64,000 bases of DNA from positions 5,191,340 to 5,255,339 of the forward strand of contig NC_031496.1 of NCBI RefSeq assembly GCF_000237925.1. Reading direction: 5' to 3'. Shown here piece after piece: positions 58,901 through 62,779 of the stretch. This DNA is from Schistosoma mansoni. Taxonomy: Eukaryota; Platyhelminthes; Trematoda; Strigeidida; Schistosomatidae. The notes under the pieces were generated by a model. The model searched no databases, was not told the origin of the DNA, and worked only from the letters and a program-made list of their open reading frames with translations. The first letter of the stretch is position 1. Each line of letters starts with the position of its first letter. A program made the position numbers and the translations under genes.

Positions 58901-59763
58901 ATATAAAAGTGCACCATCATTTGGTGTAGTACAATTTTCAGTCGTTGAGGTAGTTAAACTCAATTTCCAAAAGATAAACTACTGCTAACTTAAGAAATGT
59001 AAACAATCGCATTAGCAAAAAGTTTAGAATACATTAAAACTACCGGTGACTAGCTATGTACACTAGAATACTTTGGGATTGAAACATTTGGACAGAAACT
59101 ACGTCAATATGAAACCAGTCAAAACCACAGTTATATAATGTTTAGTATAAATTTCTTGAAGATTTTATAACTAGGGATTACCGTTTTTTTAGCTTCGACA
59201 AAATTTTTTCTGGGTTTTGAGTCAATACATCTCAGAAATTTCTTAACCTCCCCTTTCGTCCATTTATTATAAACAGGCACGTAGTTGGGTATATCATCAA
59301 CTGCTTTCGGAATGCTATAGTTATGCCAGTGTAGTAATATTAAGGCTAATTCTTGAGTGTATCTGGAAAAAAATTAGTTAAATTTCACTTACTGATGCTG
59401 CTTAGCAAACTCAAGGTAGGAATTTAGCTCTTGCAGGTCAGGTTGCTTGTTTGGCATCCAAATACTAAATTCCTTTGGAGATAAATTATGTGAGTCATCA
59501 TATGAGAATTTTTCAACATATTCCGAAACTTCAGCCTGGAAATCACTTCCCACTCTAGAACACCCATCTAAAAATTACGGAAAAAAAGTAGAAATAATTC
59601 TCAATGAGAATCATAAGGACGAGTGCTTGGAAAACATAAATTTACACAGCTTTTTACATATTTACATACTAATATAGTATAAATTTTTGTATGCATTACC
59701 TTCCTGATTTTTGCGGCCTTTGTAAGTTTTGGGAGCTCTTACAACTGTTGGTCTCTTGATCAT
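12515..59763 (-). CDS. RCOR: CoREST/RCOR transcriptional co-repressor (whole gene, 8 coding exons)
   Basis: Scaffold that links LSD1 (KDM1A) and HDAC1/2 into a chromatin-silencing complex and binds nucleosomal DNA. Coding exons in order: 59763-59700, 59567-59393, 59362-59182, 41274-40760, 38178-38025, 18125-18054, 13701-13532, 12950-12515. Every junction is GT-AG with compatible phase; the sum is 1767 nt (588 aa). Approximate domains: ELM2 26-110, SANT1 112-165, Ser-rich insert to 311, coiled LSD1-binding linker 312-387, SANT2 390-443, basic Ser/Arg-rich tail to 588. The SANT2 match is strong; SANT1 is divergent. Human RCOR1 has about 480 residues. Introns are 132 nt, 30 nt, 17.9 kb, 2.6 kb, 19.9 kb, 4.35 kb and 581 nt. 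Confidence 0.88.
13532..13701 (-). CDS. RCOR: CoREST coding exon 7 (SANT2 domain)
   Basis: Encodes [19 protein letters not shown], then [19 protein letters not shown] and [10 protein letters not shown]. This aligns position by position with the second SANT domain of CoREST (RWTxxE, xAIRKYGxDF, ixxxiGxKsxxqVxxFfxxyRRRF). Acceptor AAAAATAG, donor AA/GTAAGT. SANT2 is the DNA-binding SANT of CoREST. Confidence 0.93.
13702..18053 (-). other. CoREST intron 6
   Basis: 4352 nt, AT-rich. It contains a tRNA-derived SINE at 16168-16300 (listed separately); otherwise no exon or transposon was recognised. Confidence 0.6.
16168..16300 (-). repeat. tRNA-derived SINE (second family), minus copy
   Basis: The reverse complement begins with a tRNA-like head, GGCCCAGTGGTCTAGAGGTT followed by a B-box-like CAGGTTCAAGTTTC, then 'gcggagtcgtggatgc' and ends '...cccaggttttccatggtgatc'. 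Related pieces occur at 39278-39400, 39470-39640 and 30311-30460. Confidence 0.6.
18054..18125 (-). CDS. RCOR: CoREST coding exon 6 (small linker exon)
   Basis: 72 nt, phase 0 at both ends, acceptor TTATTGGACCATTAG, donor CTCAA/GTAAGA. Encodes [20 protein letters not shown] plus GFPQ. It fills the expected roughly 20-residue link between the coiled segment and SANT2 (family pattern ending in LP-- before RW). Without it the product would be about 20 residues short at this point. Confidence 0.75.
19133..19190 (-). repeat. Sm-alpha-like SINE, tail fragment
   Basis: 'attgacatacgtgcatcct' and the following bases match 49229-49247, the reverse-oriented tail of another copy. Confidence 0.6.
19218..19390 (+). 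repeat. Sm-alpha-like SINE, degenerate copy
   Basis: Head 'gtggctatctagactcag' with an A box (TAGCTCAGTGG), then a decayed B box (GGGCTCGAGCA). The hammerhead remnant reads CTGTTGAG, CCCAAATAGGAC, GAAGC, so three core positions are altered. Confidence 0.7.
20440..20513 (-). repeat. Gypsy LTR 1 (partial, runs into gap)
   Basis: The 74 bases before the gap match the start (in window coordinates) of the LTRs at 22849 and 25394, beginning TGTTATAATTGTG. The remaining about 251 bases fall in the N gap. Confidence 0.85.
20514..20713. other. assembly gap (200 N)
   Basis: By alignment with the neighbouring unit, about 334 bases (251 of LTR and 83 of internal sequence) should lie here, so the 200 N is not a measured length. 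Confidence 0.99.
20714..22848 (-). mobile_element. Ty3/Gypsy retrotransposon, internal region of unit A (gag-protease-integrase, RT deleted)
   Basis: On the minus strand, after the LTR and a primer-binding-like TGGCGACGGGG, a gag frame begins (first ATG at 22815-22813). It carries two zinc knuckles ([13 protein letters not shown] and [14 protein letters not shown]), then an aspartic protease with DTAS in place of the usual DTG(A/S). The same frame jumps straight to the C-terminal half of integrase ([17 protein letters not shown] with the catalytic Glu). RT, RNase H and the integrase zinc finger and first Asp residues are absent. An in-frame TAA (22585-22587) interrupts gag. The unit is therefore non-autonomous. 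The frame runs into the N gap at its 3' end. Confidence 0.9.
22849..23173 (-). repeat. Gypsy LTR 2 (325 bp, shared between units)
   Basis: Read on the minus strand it starts TGTTAGTGGG directly after a polypurine tract (AAGGGGGAGG) and ends TATAACA, giving TG...CA ends. It matches LTR 3 in length and, by eye, in sequence. It serves as 5' LTR of unit A and 3' LTR of unit B. Confidence 0.92.
23174..25393 (-). mobile_element. Ty3/Gypsy retrotransposon, internal region of unit B (same deletion derivative)
   Basis: Same order as unit A: gag with two zinc knuckles, DTAS protease, then integrase C-terminal half, with the same deletion junction and the same in-frame TAA (25130-25132). It differs by a one-base homopolymer change near 23989 (one extra T on the plus strand), which shifts the frame between protease and integrase, plus a few substitutions. 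The repeat period from LTR 2 to LTR 3 is 2545 bp. Confidence 0.92.
25394..25718 (-). repeat. Gypsy LTR 3 (325 bp)
   Basis: TG...CA ends, polypurine tract outside at 25719-25728 (plus-strand CCTCCCCCTT). No difference from LTR 2 was seen on reading, which implies recent duplication or gene conversion. Confidence 0.92.
25719..25927 (-). mobile_element. 3' end of a third Gypsy unit, cut by gap
   Basis: Sequence beyond LTR 3 repeats the internal 3' end of units A and B (polypurine tract, then 'gcagatttgt...gtgttagggtccaactgcaacc') and the end of the integrase frame, up to the gap. So the array has at least three units in the same orientation. Confidence 0.88.
25928..26127. other. assembly gap (200 N)
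   Basis: Exactly 200 N; the third Gypsy unit enters it and unrelated AT-rich DNA leaves it. Confidence 0.99.
28150..28290 (-). repeat. Sm-alpha-like SINE, minus copy
   Basis: The reverse complement carries 'ccaggtacatccaa', the hammerhead block at 28171-28230 and the 'ctaactacagtccatcta' tail. It sits head-to-head with a plus copy at 28340-28505. Confidence 0.7.
28171..28230 (-). ncRNA. hammerhead ribozyme-like motif (type I) in SINE
   Basis: On the minus strand: helix I strand CAGGTACATCCAA, CTGACCGG (consensus CTGANGAG), helix II TCACAAATAGGAT, GAAAT (consensus GAAAC), GTC cleavage triplet, then CTGGATTCTTCTGC closing helix I. Core changes suggest weak or no activity. Confidence 0.55.
28340..28505 (+). 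repeat. Sm-alpha-like SINE, plus copy
   Basis: Head 'gctatttggattcagtagctcagtggg' with A box TAGCTCAGTGG; the B box is decayed. The hammerhead remnant keeps AAATAGGAC-GAAAC and CTGGACTT but has lost the CTGANGA box. Confidence 0.7.
29128..29470. repeat. degenerate tandem repeat, about 3 units of 85-125 bp
   Basis: Three successive blocks share 'gggag-g-tgaccat-ta-cctccca', 'tatgt-tat-atg-aatgca--gtgaaaacttgtatgtt' and 'gtaacgtgta/gtatatttgc' type segments (about 29128-29247, 29269-29375, 29385-29465). The family is unknown; the block continues into 29470-29700, which is unlike its surroundings but not identifiable. Confidence 0.6.
30305..30441. repeat. inverted repeat, 20 bp perfect core, within a SINE-like segment
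   Basis: GATTGAGATCATGAACCGTT (30316-30335) is the exact reverse complement of 30411-30430, and the arms extend to about 31 bp with a few mismatches around 'attatgttt'. The 75-base loop contains 'ggacgaaatggtc'. The right arm and following 'ctccacaacccc' match the 3' end of the tRNA-derived SINE at 39470-39640. Confidence 0.75.
30663..30690 (+). repeat. ATT microsatellite
   Basis: Short run of ATT/TTA triplets. Confidence 0.8.
31403..31760. mobile_element. Penelope-like element terminal repeats in inverted arrangement
   Basis: 31403-31502 is the reverse complement, with some mismatches, of about 31626-31727 (both carry gggcgccgagttgat and gtaaatccaacgtttcgcct). 31403-31618 is also the reverse complement of the terminal repeat following the Penelope endonuclease at about 43380-43590. 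So this is a Penelope pseudo-LTR pair lying tail to tail without coding sequence. Confidence 0.7.
32710..32909. other. assembly gap (200 N)
   Basis: Exactly 200 N; the inverted copy of CoREST exon 4 starts at the first base after it. Confidence 0.99.
32910..34425 (+). repeat. left arm of a 1516 bp inverted duplication (copy of CoREST exon 4 region)
   Basis: Base 32910 pairs with 41753 and 34425 with 40238 with no net length difference. The 217-residue translation containing exon 4 is identical in both arms, and so are two shadow frames. Differences were seen only in the last 25 bases (two substitutions). The contig carrying this arm (32910-35212) has N gaps on both sides. Confidence 0.93.
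33389..33903 (+). pseudogene. inverted extra copy of CoREST exon 4, antisense within intron 5
   Basis: 515 nt copy with the same acceptor (TTACTACAG) and donor (AAA/GTAAGT) as the true exon at 41274-40760. Lying antisense to the gene, it cannot be spliced into the CoREST message. Either a genuine inverted duplication or an alternative-allele contig placed here by the assembler. Confidence 0.85.
34385..34866 (-). mobile_element. Penelope-like element, reverse transcriptase fragment
   Basis: On the minus strand the frame reads [30 protein letters not shown], then CVDDTF (family YVDDTF) and a LPFLDV-like end (LPLLC). These are the diagnostic Penelope RT motifs. The fragment ends within the region shared with the right arm of the inverted duplication. 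Confidence 0.88.
35165..35442. repeat. AT microsatellite around assembly gap
   Basis: Long (AT)n/(TA)n runs on both sides of the 200 N gap at 35213-35412, which explains the failed assembly here. Confidence 0.9.
35213..35412. other. assembly gap (200 N)
   Basis: Exactly 200 N inside an AT microsatellite. Confidence 0.99.
37958..37996. repeat. AT microsatellite next to CoREST exon 5
   Basis: About 19 TA dinucleotides, starting only about 30 bases beyond the exon 5 donor site on the transcribed strand. Confidence 0.9.
38025..38178 (-). CDS. RCOR: CoREST coding exon 5 (LSD1-binding coiled linker)
   Basis: Acceptor TTATTCCAG, donor GAA/GTGAGT. The first base completes a Lys codon from exon 4. 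Encodes [20 protein letters not shown], then a charged heptad-like helix with [19 protein letters not shown]. This parallels the CoREST PxGM(F/Y)LS-xxDV start of the linker and its long helix, which packs on the LSD1 tower in the family. Confidence 0.85.
38478..38690 (+). repeat. Sm-alpha-like SINE, 5'-truncated copy
   Basis: Begins inside the hammerhead block (GACTCGTAGGTTAGAC, GAAGC, GCGCATC, CTGGATTCCC) and continues with the family tail including 'aaaatccgcacaggatgagcat'. Confidence 0.7.
39278..39400 (-). repeat. tRNA-derived SINE, minus fragment
   Basis: The reverse complement reads GCGGTCTAGGGGTTAAAGTC, a tRNA-like head, followed by 'gttctggattcc' and 'ctcctcagaagcg' type body sequence. 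It lies opposite to the plus fragment at 39470-39640. Confidence 0.55.
39470..39640 (+). repeat. tRNA-derived SINE, plus fragment
   Basis: Contains a B-box-like GTGCGAGTCCC, 'catggatgcgcattggacgag', and the 3' end 'attgatcggttcatgatttcaat...ctccacaaccct' shared with 30405-30460. Confidence 0.6.
40238..41753 (-). repeat. right arm of the 1516 bp inverted duplication
   Basis: Contains the true CoREST exon 4. Its left end is a stub of the Penelope RT sequence (ttgtgcatgatct) that continues as a longer fragment in the other arm, so the copied segment already carried a Penelope end. Confidence 0.92.
40760..41274 (-). CDS. RCOR: CoREST coding exon 4 (end of SANT1 and Ser-rich insert)
   Basis: Acceptor TTACTACAG, donor AAA/GTAAGT; phase 0 in, two bases over at the end. 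The first residues, [15 protein letters not shown] then FKARTR, complete SANT1 helix 3 (family LPDKSxxxLVxFYYSWKKTRT). The remaining about 140 residues include [20 protein letters not shown] and a Ser/Thr-rich stretch with no known domain; human CoREST has a shorter acidic region here. Confidence 0.88.
42505..43640 (+). mobile_element. Penelope-like element, 3' end with GIY-YIG endonuclease and terminal repeat
   Basis: Plus-strand fragments read [17 protein letters not shown] (about 42680-42730), then a continuous frame (42756-43082) with [34 protein letters not shown]: the Cys-containing GIY-YIG endonuclease of Penelope-like elements. The GIY/YIG tripeptides are degenerate (ATY/YVD). A terminal repeat follows at about 43380-43640. 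A short inverted piece of the same terminal repeat lies at 42505-42572. Stops and frame changes before 42756 show the copy is dead. Confidence 0.85.
43478..43530 (+). ncRNA. possible hammerhead remnant in Penelope terminal repeat
   Basis: The repeat contains CGAG-ATTGTCAGGC-GAAAC-GTT-GGATTTACTTC. Penelope terminal repeats in many animals carry hammerheads with a very short helix III, and the GAAAC followed by GTT and GGATTT fits that. The CTGANGA box is not clean here, so this is a weak call. Confidence 0.25.
45220..47100 (-). mobile_element. RTE-clade LINE (SR2/Perere-3-like), 5'-truncated, defective
   Basis: Minus-strand frames give, in order, [81 protein letters not shown], then [22 protein letters not shown]-type C-terminus. 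This is an RTE reverse transcriptase. The catalytic box that should read FADD is FTDN, and several stops and frameshifts (near 46000, 46440, 46700, 46800) break the frame. It starts within the linker between endonuclease and RT. Confidence 0.9.
48097..48470 (+). repeat. interspersed repeat, probably retroelement 3' region
   Basis: A GC-richer island in AT-rich intron, with phrases such as 'gtacgcagcatccacta', 'ctccaggatcctcagagaac', 'ctagatcaaaggctagaaga' and an A-rich end 'gttcaaatatataaatg'. No ORF. The family is not recognised with certainty. Confidence 0.4.
49226..49395 (-). repeat. Sm-alpha-like SINE, minus copy
   Basis: The reverse complement carries a hammerhead block at 49314-49374 and the tail '...aagcaatccgtacaggatgcacgtatgtcaat'. 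The tRNA-like head is missing. Confidence 0.75.
49314..49374 (-). ncRNA. hammerhead ribozyme-like motif (type I), best conserved in the window
   Basis: On the minus strand: GCAG-ATACAACCAG, CTGACGAG (intact), helix II TCCCGAATAGGAC (self-complementary TCC/GGA), GAAGC (consensus GAAAC), ACAC, GTC cleavage triplet, then GTGGATTCCACTGC. Outer helix I closes by GCAG/CTGC. One core change (A to G in GAAAC) and one mismatch next to the cleavage site. Confidence 0.65.
50580..50812 (+). mobile_element. RTE-clade LINE, 3' terminal fragment with TAAG tail
   Basis: 'aagaacacattacgccgagaa' and onward to 'ggcctatgctctattgggagtaacaggcg' matches in plus orientation the C-terminus and 3' end of the LINE at 45220-47100. 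It ends in (TAAG)4, the short tandem tail typical of RTE insertions. Confidence 0.88.
50900..52085 (+). mobile_element. RTE-like LINE (second family), decayed RT fragment
   Basis: Plus-strand pieces parallel the element at 53120-56045: 'gttctctacttgaacactactag', 'gaactgtcatcgggtt', 'gcagatgatttagtcctgtttggtgaaga' ([10 protein letters not shown]) and 'aggaagtgaaatagtcaa'. Many stops; older than its neighbour. Confidence 0.8.
53120..56045 (+). mobile_element. RTE-like LINE (second family), near full-span copy with internal deletion
   Basis: A 5' region (53120-53800) is followed by an APE-type endonuclease frame (53824-54426; [32 protein letters not shown]), then directly by late RT motifs (54697-55044; [25 protein letters not shown], and YSDD in place of YADD) and the C-terminal domain (55132-55737; [22 protein letters not shown]). 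The early RT blocks are missing at about 54690, where a LxLLGSK segment jumps to AAFDSVD. It ends with a TGAC-type short repeat (gtaactgactgacta). A dead deletion derivative. Confidence 0.9.
59182..59362 (-). CDS. RCOR: CoREST coding exon 3 (end of ELM2, start of SANT1)
   Basis: Encodes [34 protein letters not shown] and [11 protein letters not shown]. This aligns with the CoREST stretch [32 protein letters not shown]. Acceptor AATTTTTTTCCAG, donor ACG/GTAATC, 181 nt. Confidence 0.92.
59363..59392 (-). other. CoREST intron 2, 30 nt micro-intron
   Basis: The whole intron is GTAAGTGAAATTTAAC followed by TAATTTTTTTCCAG. It contains a TTTAACTAA branch-like segment and a pyrimidine tract. Both flanking exons match ELM2 and join in phase. 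Confidence 0.9.
59393..59567 (-). CDS. RCOR: CoREST coding exon 2 (ELM2 domain)
   Basis: Encodes [19 protein letters not shown], then [20 protein letters not shown]. This matches the ELM2 pattern (RVGxxYQAxVP, then W-P---xxxLdxYixxAkE). ELM2 with SANT1 recruits HDAC1/2 in the family. Acceptor AATTTTTAG, donor CA/GTAAGT. Confidence 0.9.
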
Positions 59764-59768
59764 TCTCC
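59700..59768 (-). CDS. RCOR: CoREST coding exon 1
   Basis: Exon GGAGAATGATCAAG...; the ATG (59763-59761) lies 6 bases after a good acceptor (TTACGTGTACTTAG). That could be a spliced-leader acceptor or an internal exon; a further upstream coding exon cannot be excluded because the frame is open at the acceptor. Encodes [20 protein letters not shown] before joining ELM2. Donor GAAG/GTAATG. Confidence 0.65.
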
Positions 59769-60273
59769 CTAAGTACACGTAAATTGCATAAAATTGCAAT
59801 AAGAAAACGAGGAACACGGAATCCGCGTCAAATTTGCGAGTCCTGAAAATGACCTTCAACTAAGCATCAAACAAAGATTTGAAGCAAAAGTAGACAAAAA
59901 ATTATTTTCAAAATATTAACTCTTTATACATACTGAATGAGATACGAAGTAATTTAAGTGGGCTGAAAATAGCTGATTTTCCTAAAAACTTCATTTTTTG
60001 TGATCTATTATTATACTTTTTTTATCATTATGGCGCAGAATAATCGATGGAGAGTTCATTATCTTAAGGAATGGTTCATGGTTCTTTTATTTTCACCATT
60101 ACAGCTTCGTGAAAATCTATAGATGTTAGCCCTGAAAGACAATCCATGGGAACTCACTGTGGGCTTATCCGATGATCCCTTAGAAATTAGCTCTGGAAAC
60201 GATGATTAATAGCCAAGTTTCATCATCAGAGAATTGTGGAATGATGTTTTTGTAATTAGCTGAACATGGCACA

Positions 60274-61258
60274 CTACATGTTGGTATTTGGATCTCCTCT
60301 GTTGGGCTTGGCAAGTTTATTGTTTGCAATGGTGGGGTACACATTTCTGCGTTTAAAATCACTTGACATTTTGCAAAACTATTATGAATATAGGGTAATT
60401 GAAACGCTAATGACTCCTAGCTAGATAGTTGAATCATGATATCACTGGATGTCGTACAGTTTGTCGAGTTTCGTCACATATTAACCTATTGGACTCCATG
60501 GACAGGCGCTTAAAGCAGTGGTTCTTCACTGCAATTTCTTTGTAGATGCTATTATATTATGTTTCAGCAGTTATATAATTTCTTCTAGTCAATCAACAAC
60601 CGAGCTGATTCACTTGGTTACCACGATCGGATAAGTCAAGCTAGGTATAAATTGTGAAGCGTGACTTCGGCATGGACTAGCAGGTCACTTTATTTTGGGT
60701 GACTCAAAATCGCCATATATTGGTTGAATGATATAGCGGAAAATCCCTTTAAGACGTTTATGTGCACGTTCTACGTGCTCTAAGTGCCTCTATTTGTTCA
60801 CAAAATTAATTTATCGACCACGTGAATTGAAAAAATAATAGAAATAAAAATTACCACTAAAAACCTGCTCTTCTCGTCTATAAACAGCGGTATAAATCCT
60901 GTTTAAGAATATTCGAGCTCTCACTTGAGACTCGTTACCGATGATTTTGCTTTTCTCTGATAATGGAATAATGTTTGACTCAAATGCTATTATCGCTACA
61001 ATTGTTCATACACTTATGCATTTATTGTCGGAATGTTTCTATACTTACATCAGCATTCTTAATTAGATCTACTGAGTTCAGACAAATAAGAGGAATCTTC
61101 AGGGGGTTTGTATGGCTCGCTATTCCTTTTAATATGGGAAGTACACTCAGTAAGTAACCATGCTCAATGGTCATTTTACAAACTGCGAGACGTTGTTTCT
61201 ATCAAGGTGTCAATGGATACTAATTGTACTTACAAGATGTGCAACTTTTTTCATAATA
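60274..61258 (-). CDS. unidentified gene, last exons; possible LEDGF-IBD/TFIIS-N-like helical domain
   Basis: Exons 61258-61234, 61198-61049, 60954-60865 and 60378-60274 join in phase (a 35 nt micro-intron between the first two). From the ATG at 61254-61252 they encode 121 residues: KQRLAVCKMTIEHGYLLSVL then PILKGIASHTNP, later SQVRARIFLNRIYTAVYRRE. The L-A---(M/V)T(I/M)---------LK-I spacing recalls the LEDGF/HDGFRP2 integrase-binding domain (a TFIIS-N-type bundle), but this is by-eye resemblance. The last exon (FCKMSSDFKRRN...) is the least certain; an alternative frame there (60180-60362) is also open. An AATAAA at 60091-60086 follows. The 5' end is unknown; a PWWP exon, expected in HDGF-related proteins, was not seen. 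Confidence 0.45.
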
Positions 61259-62779
61259 CTGTTAAAAAATTTGTAGATTGTGATGGATATGTCGACAAAT
61301 AATTAGCGTTCATTCACAAATCGGTATTTATCCCATATGGGTTATGTTCAGGCATAGATGGATGATAGCCAGCAGTCTATTCATGGATATGAGTCTCGGC
61401 TTATTTTAAAGGTTGTCGTATCTGAGAAGATAATAATAAACGTCAGAGATATTTAGGAGATTAGAGGACCATTAAACGTACATCTCGTGAAAATGAAATT
61501 AAGCGAAAAGTAGACTGTCTTGTGTTATTCTAGTAAGAAAACCGAAATACTTTGCATTATTGAAGGTGATAGTAGACCAACTTATAGAAAACAAAAGGTG
61601 ATTTTCGAGATTGATTTCCGCAAAAGTTTAGAGGAAAAGGTAAACTCTTTGCACAGAACAAGCAAAAAGAGGGCACATCGATGTTATGTCGAATAAATAA
61701 ATAACGAATTCTCCAACAGATATGGCCATTCCTTCCTTAAGTGCCACAACCGAAATCCAGATGTTTCGAAGACAGTCTGAAAAGCTAAATTTTATTTGAT
61801 TTACCACCCTGCTGCGTTTTTATGAGTAGGCTTTTTCTGACTTATGCTCACTCGTTATAATTGAAGTGTCACCATTATATTGGCCGGTCAAAACCTTCAG
61901 AATGTAAGGAGATTCCGGTAAAACATTTTATAATAGAGTAGGATGCAGTGTATGTTTCCGAACAAAATGTTAATTAAAAAGGATGGTCATCAGCAAACAA
62001 ATACTTAAAGCGGACCAGTAAGCGTAATATCTTAAGAATGTAATGCACTCGTAGCAATAATCAAAGGATTGAAACCAACAAAAGCATTTTAAAACACACG
62101 AATCATCAAACTTCTTTTAAGAAAACGTATCTTCCCCGTTTCCCATTGAGCTAGAGAGCGCGTAGGACTTCTTTCCATTTGGTAGGAACCGAAAACACAC
62201 TAGAGTGAGTTAGCTCAGAAACTTTGATATGAAATTTATTATTGATATAACTAACAATTTTGCAAAGTCTAAATACTTGACATAATGCTTGTTAGCTGAA
62301 TGAAAGACATCCTGAATGTATTCTCCTTAAATCTTAGATTCTACTTAGTTTTGTAAGTTATAGGTTGTCATAACGTGCGCCTATCCGTAAGTAATATGTT
62401 TCAAAGTACTTGTTCGTGGATTTTTTATGCATGAGAAGGGTCAACAATATGTCACTCAGGTCTTGGAGCTTATCAAGGTTTTTCTCGAATTTACTGAGAT
62501 TTATTGAGATGTGACAATAAAGTTTCTCTTAGATGGAAGCTGTTTAAAACATTTTTTTCAATTTAGAAACTCGATCACTGAAGTAACAGCTGTGTTGGAA
62601 GTATGAAAAGTGCTAACAGTCATAAATGCATTCATCTTTTATAATTAATGGCTTTATTCAATATTATATTTTGGTACAATATAGAAGGTAGTTCAACAAG
62701 CTTTTTTTACTAAAAAACAAAAAAAGGAAATAAAAAAAAGTGAAAAAACCGGAGTCTGCACAAATTATCAAATTTGAGA
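61259..62779. other. region between third gene and LINE, little recognised
   Basis: A much decayed Sm-alpha-like piece may lie at 61355-61430 ('agatggatgatagccagcag'). Otherwise AT-rich, with A-rich sequence at 62705-62750 next to the 3' end of the LINE. No further exons of the third gene were found. Confidence 0.4.

Larger units (their letters stand above)
41275..59181 (-). other. CoREST intron 3 (17.9 kb, LINE-rich)
   Basis: Holds the Penelope endonuclease end, four LINE or LINE-derived segments and SINE copies listed separately. Stretches 41754-42500, 43650-45215, 47110-48090, 48480-49220, 49400-50570, 52090-53100 and 56060-59180 show nothing recognisable. The small open frame at 58555-58785 has no family resemblance and no splice support. 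Confidence 0.8.
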
